Source: Thermoanaerobaculales bacterium (GTDB taxonomy: Bacteria > Acidobacteriota > Thermoanaerobaculia > Thermoanaerobaculales > Sulfomarinibacteraceae). From it: 64,000 bases of DNA. Of this stretch, positions 15,051 to 23,376 are shown one piece after another (the first letter of the stretch is position 1; each line of letters starts with the position of its first letter). A model generated the notes under the pieces. That model had not been told where the DNA came from and ran no database searches. It was given only the letters and a program-made list of their open reading frames with translations. The position numbers and the translations under genes are program-made. The stretch is taken from contig DAOPQC010000001.1 in the NCBI GenBank assembly GCA_035358815.1, forward strand, positions 766,507 to 830,506, written 5' to 3'.

Positions 15051-15995
15051 CGGGTGGGGAAACCAGCACCGCACCCGGCGATCCGGACCGAGGCCTTCGA
15101 GCTCCGGCTCGCGGGCGCAGGCCCCGGCCGCGTGCGGGCAGCGCGGCGCGAAGCGGCAGGCGGTCGCGGGCCAGCTGGAGTTTGCCGGAGCCGGCGTCGG
15201 CGGCGGCCGCCACGCCGGGTCGGGCGCGGGCGCAGCCGCCCGCAGCATCGCGGTGTAGGGGTGGGCGGGACGTGCGAGCACCTCGGTCACGGGCCCCTCC
15301 TCGACCACCACGCCGCGGTAGAGCACGGCGACGCGGTCGCACAGGCGCCGGACCACCGCGAGGTCGTGGGCGATCAGCACGAGGGCCAGTCGGCGGCCGG
15401 CGCGCAGCCTGCCGATCAGCGCCAGGACCTGTCCCCGGACCCCGGCATCCAGCGCCGATACCGGCTCGTCGAGCACGAGCAGCTCCGGGTCGCTGGCGAG
15501 GGCGCGGGCGATCGCCACCCGCTGGCGCTCGCCACCGGAAAAGGCGCCGGGCCGGCGCCGAGCGGCGTCCTCCGGAAGCCCGACCGCGGCCAGCAGCTCC
15601 GTCACCCGCCGGCGCCGCTGCGCCGCATCCCCGATGGCGAACGCGACCAGCGGCTCCGCGATGCTGGTGCCGACCGCCAGCCTCGGGTTGAGCGAGGCGA
15701 GCGGGTCCTGGAAGACGGCCTGGAAGCGACGGCGCAGCGGCCGTACCCGGGCCGCGCGCATCGCGCTGATCTCCCGGCCGTCGAAGGTCACGACTCCGGC
15801 GTCGGGCCGCTCGAGTGCGAGCAGCAGCCGCGCCAGGGTGGACTTGCCGGCTCCGGACTCGCCGACCACGCCGAGCGAGCCGCCCCGCTCGAGCCAGAGA
15901 TCGACGCCGTCGAGCGCCACCAGCCGGCCCGAGCCGGCGCTGCGCGCCGGATAGGTGCGGCACAAGCCGGAGGCCGTGAGCAGCGGCTCAGCCAT
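15021..15995 (-). CDS. Peptide/nickel-type ABC transporter ATPase (DppF/OppF-like)
   Basis: The 324-residue ATPase has Walker A GVVGESGAGKSTLARLL near residue 42 and a Q-loop in AVFQDPLASLNPRLAVG. The signature is FSGGERQRVAIARAL, Walker B LLVLDEPVSALD and the H-loop LIAHDLAVV. The C-terminal oligo_HPY extension has the Cys cluster CRFAPRCPHAAGAC typical of Opp/Dpp subunits. ATG 15995 overlaps the upstream ATPase by 8 nt. Opp/Dpp ATPases work in pairs with two permeases and a binding protein, none of which is encoded nearby, so the partner proteins must lie elsewhere or the pair is an orphan. The product acts on the cytoplasmic face of the membrane. Confidence 0.88.
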   Translation of the reverse strand: MAEPLLTASGLCRTYPARSAGSGRLVALDGVDLWLERGGSLGVVGESGAGKSTLARLLLALERPDAGVVTFDGREISAMRAARVRPLRRRFQAVFQDPLASLNPRLAVGTSIAEPLVAFAIGDAAQRRRRVTELLAAVGLPEDAARRRPGAFSGGERQRVAIARALASDPELLVLDEPVSALDAGVRGQVLALIGRLRAGRRLALVLIAHDLAVVRRLCDRVAVLYRGVVVEEGPVTEVLARPAHPYTAMLRAAAPAPDPAWRPPPTPAPANSSWPATACRFAPRCPHAAGACAREPELEGLGPDRRVRCWFPHPTTEGSGVGE

Positions 15996-16989
15996 CGCCG
16001 CGCCCCCCGAGGGACCGGCCGGCCCGCGCCGCGTCGCCGGCCACCGGGCAGCGCACGGTGCGCGCCCCCCCGGCCGGCTCGAGCGCCGGCCGCCGCTCGC
16101 GACAGGCGGGCTGGACGAGCTCGCAGCGGTGGGCGAACCGGCAGCCCGCCGCCGGCGGAGCACCGCCGCTGCCGGGCCCGGCCTCCGGACGGTCGCCACC
16201 GAGCTCCCGCGCGACCTCGAGCAGCCAGCGGGTGTACGGGTGGAGCGGCCGGGCGAACAGCTCGGCAGCCGGCGCCACCTCGACGACCTCGCCCGCGAAC
16301 AGCACCACCACCCGGTCGACCAGACCGGCGACCACCGCGAGGTCGTGGCTGATGAGGAGCAGCGCGCGGCCCTCCTCCGCGAGCCCGCGCAGCAGGTCCA
16401 GGATCCGCGCCTGCGTTTCCAGGTCGAGGGCCGTGGTCGGCTCGTCGGCGATCAGGAGCCCCGGATCGCCGGCGAGGGCGAGGGCGATCATCGCCCGCTG
16501 CAGCTGGCCCCCCGACAGCTGGTGCGGGTGGGACCGCCAGGCGCCGGCCGAGTCGTCGAGGGCTGTCCTCTCGAGCAGCCGGCGGGCGATGGCGCGCGCG
16601 TTGGCGCGGCCGACCCGGCGGTGGGCGCGCACCGCCTCGGCGAGCTGGAAGCCGATCGTGAACACCGGGTTGAAGGCACCGGCAGGCTCCTGAAACACGA
16701 GGCCGATCGCGCCGCCGCGCAGCGCGCGCAGCCGCTCCGGCGTCGCCTCGCTGAGGTCGGTGCCGGCCACCAGCACCTTGCCCCCGGCGATCCGCCCCGG
16801 CGCCGAGACCAGGCCAAGGGCGGCGAGCGCCAGCACGCTCTTGCCGCTGCCCGACTCGCCGACCAGCGCCACCCGTTCCCCGGCCGCGACCGCGAGCGAG
16901 ACGCCGCGCAGCGCCGGCCGCCAGCCGCCGTCCGCACCCGGGAACTCGACCGTCAGGTCGCGGACGTCGAGCACGGTCTCATGGGCCAT
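15988..16989 (-). CDS. Peptide/nickel-type ABC transporter ATPase (DppD/OppD-like)
   Basis: The 333-residue partner of the next ATPase gene has VALVGESGSGKSVLALAAL (Walker A), GLVFQEPAGAFNPVFTIG (Q-loop), HQLSGGQLQRAMIALAL (signature), LLIADEPTTALD (Walker B) and LISHDLAVVAGL (H-loop). The C-terminal CRFAHRCELVQPAC cluster is the oligo_HPY motif. It has all residues needed for hydrolysis. The start at 16989 overlaps the end of the upstream membrane-anchored protein by 11 nt, so three genes form one unit. Substrate cannot be told; oligopeptide, dipeptide, nickel or glycan uptake are all known for this class. Confidence 0.88.
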   Translation of the reverse strand: MAHETVLDVRDLTVEFPGADGGWRPALRGVSLAVAAGERVALVGESGSGKSVLALAALGLVSAPGRIAGGKVLVAGTDLSEATPERLRALRGGAIGLVFQEPAGAFNPVFTIGFQLAEAVRAHRRVGRANARAIARRLLERTALDDSAGAWRSHPHQLSGGQLQRAMIALALAGDPGLLIADEPTTALDLETQARILDLLRGLAEEGRALLLISHDLAVVAGLVDRVVVLFAGEVVEVAPAAELFARPLHPYTRWLLEVARELGGDRPEAGPGSGGAPPAAGCRFAHRCELVQPACRERRPALEPAGGARTVRCPVAGDAARAGRSLGGRGDG

Positions 16990-18109
16990 GGCGGACGAGC
17001 CGGGCCTCGGTTGGCGAGCTCGGCAGGACGGCCCCGAGCCTGGTCATCGCCGGCGGCCGGCGCCAGCAGTGGACCACGACGTCCGCCGCTCCGAGCGTGC
17101 CGTCCCCGTCGTCGGCCACCAGCACGGTGTAGTGGCTGCCGTCGATCACGATGTCGCCCGGGCGGACGTCCTCGCCCCAGCGCAGCGCACGGCCGCCGGC
17201 CGAAACGGTGCCGCCGGCGAGGGTCACCGGGACCTCCAGCCCGGGCCCGCCGGGAGCGAAGTCCGGCGTGCCGGTGGCAGCGACCGCCGCGAACGCCCTC
17301 GACGACACCGCGAGCCGGCGCTCGACCGCCTCGGTGAAGCGGAGGCCGAACGCCGCCGCCGCGACCTCGTCCCAGGCAGGCTGGCCGTCCTCGACCTCCC
17401 AGCCGGAAAGGTTGAAGAGCTCGCCCACCTCCGGGTGCAGCCCGTCAGCCAGCCGGGCCGAGCGGTGGATCGCGGGGAAGCCGGGCTCGAGGATGTGGTC
17501 GGCGCCGGCGCTGGACGCCGCCTGGAGCGTGCGGGCCTCGCGCTCCGGGTCGAACACCTCGACCCGGGCGTAGAGCCGGAGCGTCCCGGCGTCGACCGGG
17601 ATCCGTTCCGGCTGGGGCCCGAGGATGTCGTCGTTGTGCGCCTCGGGCAGGGACGCGGCGCGCAGCGCGTGGCCCATCTCGCCAGCCAGGAAGGTCCGAT
17701 AGCGGAGCAGGCGGGCGGCCCGCTCGGGCGTCACGGAGCCGCCGACATTGCTGCACTCGACGGTGAACCAGAACACCCGGACGCGGCGGTCCCGCTCCGG
17801 CCAGCGGTCGGCCACCTCGTGGTCGACGGGGGCGCCGTCGAGCTGCAGGCTGTCGGTCGGTGCCAGCCAGCGCGCGCGGCCAAACGGGCGGGCGACCCGC
17901 AGCGCCACTGCGATCGCCGGCGCCTCGCCGGGGCCGATCTGGCGCGGGCCGTCCCGGTAGACCGGGTCGGCGTCGGTCGCGGTGACGATCCGCACCTCGA
18001 CCAGCTTCGGCCGCAGCCCATCGTGGACGCGGTAGAATGCCCACGGCATCGCGATCAAGAGCACGAGGCCCGCGAAGATGGCGAGCAGCAGCGAGCGCTC
18101 GGATTTCAC
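16979..18109 (-). CDS. Unrecognised membrane-anchored protein, first gene of an ABC-ATPase operon
   Basis: The 376-residue protein has one N-terminal membrane helix (LLLAIFAGLVLLIAMPWAFY), so most of the chain should lie outside the cytoplasm. I do not recognise the family. The middle part contains VFWFTVECSNVGGS and a helical stretch with RYRTFLAGEMGHAL. The end has GEDVRPGDIVIDGSHYTVLVADDGDG, a GDIV...H..V pattern as in NlpC/CHAP-like or DUF1287-like folds, but no full catalytic set is evident. GTG 18109 is chosen since TACAAT lies 6 nt before it and the helix begins at once. It overlaps the ATPase pair, which suggests a link to peptide or murein-fragment uptake. This is inference. Confidence 0.6.
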   Translation of the reverse strand: MKSERSLLLAIFAGLVLLIAMPWAFYRVHDGLRPKLVEVRIVTATDADPVYRDGPRQIGPGEAPAIAVALRVARPFGRARWLAPTDSLQLDGAPVDHEVADRWPERDRRVRVFWFTVECSNVGGSVTPERAARLLRYRTFLAGEMGHALRAASLPEAHNDDILGPQPERIPVDAGTLRLYARVEVFDPEREARTLQAASSAGADHILEPGFPAIHRSARLADGLHPEVGELFNLSGWEVEDGQPAWDEVAAAAFGLRFTEAVERRLAVSSRAFAAVAATGTPDFAPGGPGLEVPVTLAGGTVSAGGRALRWGEDVRPGDIVIDGSHYTVLVADDGDGTLGAADVVVHCWRRPPAMTRLGAVLPSSPTEARLVRHGP

Positions 18110-18115
18110 GCCCCG

Positions 18116-18121
18116 ATTGTA
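18116..18121 (-). promoter_or_regulatory. -10 box TACAAT of the ABC-ATPase operon
   Basis: Minus-strand TACAAT ends 6 nt before GTG 18109, a leaderless arrangement. It lies about 100 bp from the divergent promoter of the next operon. Confidence 0.5.
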
Positions 18122-18178
18122 GCCCGGACTCCCCGATCCAACGCGAACCGGGCACACCCGGAGCCCGCGCCCGGAGCG

Positions 18179-18206
18179 TTGACCTTTCACCGCGAGCTTC
18201 TACCAT
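18179..18206 (+). promoter_or_regulatory. Promoter TTGACC-N16-TACCAT of a glycosyltransferase gene
   Basis: TTGACC (18179-18184) and TACCAT (18201-18206) are spaced by 16 nt. The -10 box ends 9 nt before ATG 18216, giving a leader of at most two or three bases. Confidence 0.6.
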
Positions 18207-18215
18207 GGACTGCCG

Positions 18216-19397
18216 ATGGCGGAACGGCTGAGCATCCTGATCGTGGCCACCAAGTCGCCGTGGCCGCCGGTGGACGGCGGTCGGGTGGTGGTGCTCAACA
18301 CCGTCGACGCGCTCGCCGCGGCCGGCCACCTGGTCACGCTGGTGGCCCCGGTCGATGCCGCGGCCGGCAGCGCCGCGGTGCAGGCGGCGCTCGGCGGCCG
18401 CTGCCGCGCCGAGCTGGTTCCGGTGCGGGCCCGCGCCGTGCCGGCGGCGGCGCTGTCCTCGGTGCTGCGCGGCCGTCCGCTCACCGTCGAGCGTCACCGC
18501 CTGTGGGAGGTCGAGGAGCGGGTGCGCCGGCTCCTCGCCGCCGAGAGCTTCGACGTGGTCCAGGCGGAGCAGGTGCAGGCGGTCGCCCAGGCGGCGCCGG
18601 CCGGTCGCGCCGGGGTCCCCCTGGTCTACCGTGCCCACAACGTCGAGAGCGCGCTGTGGACCTACGCGGCCGCCTTCGCCCGACCGCTGGCGGCGATGCT
18701 GCTCCGGCTGGAGGCGCGGCGACTGGCGGCGGCCGAGCGGGCGGCCGTCCGCCGTGCCGACGCGACCATCGTGCTCACCGAGCTCGACGCGGCGCCGATG
18801 CGCCGTGCGGTGGGCCCCGGCCCGCGAATCGAGCGCCTGCCGGTGCCGCACGCGGCCCGGCTGCCCGCAGCCGATGCCGCCCTCGCGGGGCGGCCGGCGG
18901 TGGTGACGCTGGCCAGCCCGAGCTGGATGCCCAGCCGCGAGACCGCCCTCCAGGTCGCCGCGCAGTGGTGGCCGGTGGTTCGCCGCCGGCTGCCGGGCGC
19001 GATCCTGCACTGCTTCGGCGGCGTCGACGGCGGCCCGCTGGAGGGCGTCGAGTGGCACGGAGCGCCGGCGGACAGCGCCGCGGCCTTCCCGCGCGACGCC
19101 GTGCTCGCGATCCCCGCCCGCCACCCGACCGGGGTGCCGGTGAAGGCGCTCGAGGCATGGGCGCGCGGGCTGCCTGTGGTCGCGTCCTCCGAGACGGCGG
19201 CAGCGCTCGAGGCCACGGCCGGCCGCGAGCTCGTGGTGGCGGACGGCCCGGAGGCCCTTGCCGAGGGCCTCGAGCGGCTGGTGGGCGACCCGGCGCTGCG
19301 CGCGAGGCTGGTCGAGGGCGGCCGCGCCCGTCTGCGCTCGCACCACGACCCGGCCATCGTCGCCGGGCGGCTCGCCGAGCTCTACCGGAGCCTCTGA
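18216..19397 (+). CDS. GT4-type glycosyltransferase
   Basis: The 393-residue GT-B protein starts SILIVATKSPWPPVDGGRVVVLNTVDALAAAGH, the donor-side N-terminal domain with the GG acceptor loop. YRAHNVES near residue 148 and ATIVLTELD follow, as in WaaB/GT4 relatives. The C-terminal domain has VVTLASPSWMPSRETALQV and PARHPTGVPVKALEAWARGLPVVASSE, the short form of the E-x7-E donor-binding motif; the first Glu seems replaced here (position in HPTGVPVKALE). It would transfer a sugar in the cytosol to a lipid-linked or core acceptor. Its 3' end overlaps the convergent GT2 gene by 16 nt. Confidence 0.82.
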   Translation: MAERLSILIVATKSPWPPVDGGRVVVLNTVDALAAAGHLVTLVAPVDAAAGSAAVQAALGGRCRAELVPVRARAVPAAALSSVLRGRPLTVERHRLWEVEERVRRLLAAESFDVVQAEQVQAVAQAAPAGRAGVPLVYRAHNVESALWTYAAAFARPLAAMLLRLEARRLAAAERAAVRRADATIVLTELDAAPMRRAVGPGPRIERLPVPHAARLPAADAALAGRPAVVTLASPSWMPSRETALQVAAQWWPVVRRRLPGAILHCFGGVDGGPLEGVEWHGAPADSAAAFPRDAVLAIPARHPTGVPVKALEAWARGLPVVASSETAAALEATAGRELVVADGPEALAEGLERLVGDPALRARLVEGGRARLRSHHDPAIVAGRLAELYRSL

Positions 19398-20350
19398 AGC
19401 GCCTGCAGCCCGGCGGCAAAGGCCGCGGTGTCACGCTGCCACTGGCCGCGGCGGGCACGGGCGACTAGCGGCGCGGCGAGCGCCCGGCCGAGCAGCCGCA
19501 GCCGGGCGCCCGCGCGCAGCGCGGCCGTGGCCCGGCGGGCGGCGGCCGGTCCGCGGCGTTTGTCGGCGAAGCGCACCAGATCGGTCCACATCAGCTCCGG
19601 GTGGTAGGGAGCCGCCGAGCCGCCGCCGGCGCTGATGGTGGCGCCGTGGTGGTGGACGACCACGAAGCCGGCGACCACGGCCACCCGCCAGCCGAGATCG
19701 CGGGCGGCGAGGCACAGGTCGAGGTCCTGGCAGTAGAAGCGGTAGCGCTCGTCGAGCGGCCCGACCGCCTCCCAGACCGACCGCCGCATCGCCATCGCCG
19801 CGCCGGAAACCCAGTCGACCCGCGCCTCGGGGCCGCGGCCGGGCGGCCGCAGCCGCCGGTAGCCGGGGAGGCGGCCGAGCAGCGCCGGCAGGCCCGAGGC
19901 CTGGGCGAAGAGCCAGCCCGGCGTCGGCTCGAGGCCGGCGCCCCACTGCGGAGCGCCGTCCGGGAAGCGCAGCTCGGCGCCGGCGACCCCGAGCTGCGAG
20001 TCGCGTGCGAAGGCGGACTCGAGGGCTGAAAGCGACCCGTCGGTGATCTCGGTGTCGCTGTTGAGCAGCAGCAGCAGCTCGCCGGCGGCGGCGGCAAGGC
20101 CCCGGTTGGCGGCCCGTGAGAAGCCCTCTCGCCGCTCGTTGACGAGCACCTCGACCGCCGGACGGGCGCGCGCGATCGCTGCGGCCGTGCCGTCACCGGA
20201 GCCGTCGTCGACCACGATCACCTGGCAGCCCGGTGCACCCGCCACCACTGATTGGAGGCAGCGCAGCGTCAGCTCGCGAGTGTCGCAGGTCGGGATGACG
20301 ACCGACAGGCGAGGGGCGCTCCCGGCGCTCGCGAGCGGTGGGCCGCTCAC
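19382..20350 (-). CDS. GT2 family glycosyltransferase
   Basis: The 322-residue GT-A enzyme has LSVVIPTCDTRELTLRCLQSV, then VIVVDDGSGDGT, NRGLAAAAGELLLLLNSDTEI (an N-S-D-T metal motif) and VSGAAMAMRRSVWEAVGPLDERYRFYCQDLDLC, as in rhamnosyl- and related transferases of the WbbL group. A basic helical tail follows (residues ~265-322). The start GTG 20350 overlaps the stop of the SGNH gene (GTGA), so the two are coupled. It is a cytosolic or membrane-associated enzyme adding a sugar to a surface glycan; donor and linkage cannot be read from sequence. Confidence 0.88.
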   Translation of the reverse strand: MSGPPLASAGSAPRLSVVIPTCDTRELTLRCLQSVVAGAPGCQVIVVDDGSGDGTAAAIARARPAVEVLVNERREGFSRAANRGLAAAAGELLLLLNSDTEITDGSLSALESAFARDSQLGVAGAELRFPDGAPQWGAGLEPTPGWLFAQASGLPALLGRLPGYRRLRPPGRGPEARVDWVSGAAMAMRRSVWEAVGPLDERYRFYCQDLDLCLAARDLGWRVAVVAGFVVVHHHGATISAGGGSAAPYHPELMWTDLVRFADKRRGPAAARRATAALRAGARLRLLGRALAAPLVARARRGQWQRDTAAFAAGLQALQRLR

Positions 20351-21654
20351 TGTCGATCCTCGCCTGCGCCAACCACCCTGGCGATCTCGTCGGCGATCAG
20401 GCGGTAGCCGGCGCGGGCGACGTGGCAGCAGTCGTCGGTGTAGACCGGGCGGCGAACCTCGGAGAAGACCATCGTCAGGTCGGTGAACCGGACGCCGGCG
20501 GCCGAAAGCTCGGCGCCATGGCGCCGCAGCCAGGGGTAGCCTCGGACCACGCTGGCCCGGTATGGGTGATTGGGGCGGAGGGCCACCGCCCGCTCCTGGC
20601 GCCCCATCGGTTTGGCACCCGCGAGGTACTGGTTCGGCTGCAGGAAGTGGTAGTAGCGGATGCCGTTGGCCTCGCAGAGCCGGTGCATCTGGAGCGAGCA
20701 GCTGTGCCAGTAGCCGGCGAGGCTGTCATACAGCGCGTCCTCGTCGCCCGGGAACTCGACGGCCGGCCCGCGCGCCAGAAAGCCTGACATGGCCTTCGAG
20801 TGGGCCTCCTCGAAGCGTTGCGCGAGCCGCCCGCGCTCGCGCTCCAGCGCGAGGTCGCGGGCCCGCCAGAGGACGCACATCACGATCGACCGGTCGAGCC
20901 GCAGGGCGAGGAAGCGCCGCGCCCACGCGCTTCGAGCGCCGTCGGCGGCGGCGATGGCGGCGACGATCCTGGCCTCCTCCGGGGCGAAGAAGCCGGCGAC
21001 CCGCTGGTCCCATGCGCGTGGGTAGAAGGGGTAGACGCCGCGGGGGAGATTGTCGACGGCCGGCAGCACGACCTCGTTGAAGCCGTCGATGTTGATGACG
21101 AGGTCGAACTGCGACCCCAGCGACAGGGCCCACGTCAGCGCCAGCAGCTGCTGCGGCTGCTTGTAGCCGCCGGCGGCGAGGTTGACGATCACCACCTCCC
21201 TGCCGAGCGGCGCGAGCGCGTCGACCAGCAGGTCACGGGCGTCGAGCGAGAACCCGGCCGCGAAGGAACCCCCGAAAACGGCAACGACGAGGCGTCCCGG
21301 TGCGCGCGACACCGGCAGCGGATCGTCCATCGGGAAGCCCTGCGGCGAGGTGGCGGGGTTGAGGTCGGGGTGTACGACGAAGCCGAGATAGGGATGCACC
21401 ACCTCCACCGCCTCGGCGACCTCTCCGGTTCGCCACAGACCGCGGCTGTGGCCGCGATCGTCGGTGGCCGTCTGGCCTGCGTCGGCGGCGCGCGCCATCG
21501 AAGCGCGGTAGGAGGCCCGTGGGAAGGGCTGGCGACGCACGACGAGGTAGCCGAGGAAGACCAGCAGCTCGGCGGCGAGCAGCCCGAGCAGCACGGCGGC
21601 GACGGCGAACGCTCCGCGCTTGAGGAACCCGAGCCTCGGTTTGGTGCCAGCCAC
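20347..21654 (-). CDS. Membrane-anchored SGNH/GDSL-type hydrolase or acyltransferase
   Basis: The 435-residue protein has an N-terminal anchor (FAVAAVLLGLLAAELLVFLGYLVV). Its SGNH fold has VVAVFGGSFAAGFSLD, with the presumed nucleophilic Ser near residue 132. VNLAAGGYKQPQQLLAL carries the Gly block, INIDGFNEV the Asn block, and VYTDDCCHVARAGYRLIADEI the C-terminal Asp-x-x-His dyad. This layout matches periplasmic glycan O-acetyl-transfer or deacetylation enzymes of AlgX/PatB type and similar polysaccharide-locus proteins. GTG 21654 is preferred since GGAG lies 5 nt before it; a GTG at 21660 overlaps that site. It is coupled to the following GT2 gene. O-acyl modification of the exported glycan is inferred. 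Confidence 0.72.
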   Translation of the reverse strand: MAGTKPRLGFLKRGAFAVAAVLLGLLAAELLVFLGYLVVRRQPFPRASYRASMARAADAGQTATDDRGHSRGLWRTGEVAEAVEVVHPYLGFVVHPDLNPATSPQGFPMDDPLPVSRAPGRLVVAVFGGSFAAGFSLDARDLLVDALAPLGREVVIVNLAAGGYKQPQQLLALTWALSLGSQFDLVINIDGFNEVVLPAVDNLPRGVYPFYPRAWDQRVAGFFAPEEARIVAAIAAADGARSAWARRFLALRLDRSIVMCVLWRARDLALERERGRLAQRFEEAHSKAMSGFLARGPAVEFPGDEDALYDSLAGYWHSCSLQMHRLCEANGIRYYHFLQPNQYLAGAKPMGRQERAVALRPNHPYRASVVRGYPWLRRHGAELSAAGVRFTDLTMVFSEVRRPVYTDDCCHVARAGYRLIADEIARVVGAGEDRQ

Positions 21655-21738
21655 CCGCACTCCTAAGCCGTACGACGCGGAAGCCGCTGCGCCTGCCCGG
21701 CTGCCGTGGTCAGCTGCAGGCTAGCACACGGAACCTGC

Positions 21739-21744
21739 TAGACT
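21739..21744 (+). promoter_or_regulatory. Extended -10 TGC-TAGACT before the ABC exporter operon
   Basis: TAGACT, preceded by TGC, ends 7 nt before ATG 21752. This is consistent with a leaderless transcript for the permease/ATPase/GT2 unit. Confidence 0.5.
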
Positions 21745-21751
21745 TCCCGCG

Positions 21752-22585
21752 ATGTCGACATCCGCCGTCCCGATTCTGTACAACACCGCGACGCAGCGCC
21801 TGAACCCGATCCGCGACATCCGCGAGCTCCTGCAGTACTGGAACCTGATCGCCAACCTGGTGCAGCGCGACCTGACGGTGCGCTACAAGCGGTCGGTCTT
21901 CGGGTTTCTGTGGACGATGCTCAACCCGCTGCTGCTGATGATCATCCTGACCGTGGTGTTCTCGTCGGTGTTCCGATTCGAGGGCATCGAGCACTACCCG
22001 ATCTACTTCCTGTCCGAGTACCTGGTGTTCGGGTTCTTCGCGCAGACCACGGTCCAGTCGATGACCACGCTGGCGTGGCACGGCTCGCTGATGAAGCGGG
22101 TCCGGGTGCCGAAGTCGATCTTCGCCGTCTCGACCACCCTGTCGGGGCTGGTCAACCTCTGCCTGGCCTACATCCCGCTGTTCCTGATCATGCTCTTGAC
22201 CGGGTCGCCGGTCGGCTGGGCGGTGCTGTTCCTGCCGGTGGCCCTCCTGATCATCGCCGCCTTCACCCTCGGGATATCCCTGATGCTGTCCGCGCTCGCG
22301 ATCTACTTCGAGGACGTGTCCCACATGTACCAGGTCGCCACGGTCGGCCTGATGTACATGACGCCTATCATCTACCCGATCTCGATCGTCCCCTACAAGT
22401 GGCTCTGGGTGATCCGCGTCAACCCACTGACTCACCTCTTCAAGCTCGCCCGCGACCCCATCTATCAATGCTCGCTGCCCGGCCTCCACGTGGTCGGCGC
22501 CTCGGTGGCCTCGGCGGTCGTGGCGCTGGTGGTGGGGTGGGTGGTGTTCCACCGCCTCGCTCGAGGCTTCTACCTCCACCTGTGA
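21752..22585 (+). CDS. wzm: ABC-2 permease for polysaccharide export (Wzm/TagG type)
   Basis: The 277-residue permease has an N-terminal amphipathic stretch, then LVQRDLTVRYKRSVFGFLWTMLNPLL, the signature of Wzm/KpsM/TagG proteins. Six predicted membrane spans follow, with AIYFEDVSHMYQV and LMYMTPIIYPISIVP. It forms the inner-membrane channel that carries a lipid-linked O-antigen, capsule or similar polymer to the periplasm. It overlaps the ATPase start by 1 nt (TGATG). Wzm rather than TagG is preferred from the surrounding glycan genes. No Wza-like outer-membrane protein or O-antigen ligase is seen in this window. Confidence 0.9.
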   Translation: MSTSAVPILYNTATQRLNPIRDIRELLQYWNLIANLVQRDLTVRYKRSVFGFLWTMLNPLLLMIILTVVFSSVFRFEGIEHYPIYFLSEYLVFGFFAQTTVQSMTTLAWHGSLMKRVRVPKSIFAVSTTLSGLVNLCLAYIPLFLIMLLTGSPVGWAVLFLPVALLIIAAFTLGISLMLSALAIYFEDVSHMYQVATVGLMYMTPIIYPISIVPYKWLWVIRVNPLTHLFKLARDPIYQCSLPGLHVVGASVASAVVALVVGWVVFHRLARGFYLHL

Positions 22586-23376
22586 TGGACACGCCGGCGA
22601 TCGAGTTCCGCGACGTCTCCCTGCGCTACCGGCTGCTGGCCGAGCGCGGCATCGTGACCCTCAAGGAGTGGGTGATCCGCCGCCTGACGACGGTGATGAC
22701 CTACCAGGAGCTGGCGGCCCTGTCGGCCGTCAGCTTCTCGCTGCAGAGCGGGCGGGCTCTCGGCATCGTCGGCCACAACGGCGCCGGCAAGTCGACGCTG
22801 CTGCGGGTCGCCGGCGGCATCCTGGTCCCCACCGAGGGCGAGGCGGTCATCCGCGGCCGGATCGCGCCCATCATCGAGCTCGGCCTCGGCTTCGAGGCGG
22901 AGCTGTCCGGCCGCGAGAACATCTTCTTCAACGGGGCGCTGCTCGGCCGCTCGCGCAGCGAGATGCAGGAGCGCTTCGACGAGATCGTCGACTTCTCGGA
23001 GCTCGGCGAGTTCATCGACCAGCCGATCCGGACCTACTCGACCGGGATGGTCGCCCGCCTGGCGTTCGCGATCGCGACCACGGTCGACGCGCACATCCTG
23101 CTGCTCGACGAGGTGCTGTCGGTGGGTGACGAGCACTTCCGCCGCAAGAGCAAGGACCGGATCGACAGCTTCCGCCGCGCCGGGGTGACGATCCTGGTGG
23201 TGTCGCACGACCTCGACGCGGTCGAGAAGATGTGCGACGACGTGCTGTGGCTCGAGCACGGCGTCATCCGGCGCTCCGGCCCGGCGAAGGAGGTCGTGAC
23301 GGCCTACCGGACGTCGATGAACCCGGGGCAGGCCGAGCCGGGCGTCGGCGGGACGGTGCGGCCGGCGGCGACATGA
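22585..23376 (+). CDS. wzt: ABC polysaccharide export ATPase (Wzt/TagH type), short form
   Basis: The 263-residue ATPase partners the permease. IEFRDVSLRYRLLAERGIVTLKEW is the long N-terminal insert typical of Wzt/KpsT. GIVGHNGAGKSTLLRVAGG is Walker A, and LGLGFEAELSGRENIFFNG the extended family motif. TYSTGMVARLAFAIAT is the divergent signature, LLLDEVLSVGD Walker B and VVSHDL the H-loop. It ends shortly after the ATPase domain. The C-terminal carbohydrate-binding domain that lets some Wzt proteins read a chain-end cap is absent. The end overlaps the next GT2 gene by 4 nt (ATGA). Confidence 0.9.
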   Translation: MDTPAIEFRDVSLRYRLLAERGIVTLKEWVIRRLTTVMTYQELAALSAVSFSLQSGRALGIVGHNGAGKSTLLRVAGGILVPTEGEAVIRGRIAPIIELGLGFEAELSGRENIFFNGALLGRSRSEMQERFDEIVDFSELGEFIDQPIRTYSTGMVARLAFAIATTVDAHILLLDEVLSVGDEHFRRKSKDRIDSFRRAGVTILVVSHDLDAVEKMCDDVLWLEHGVIRRSGPAKEVVTAYRTSMNPGQAEPGVGGTVRPAAT

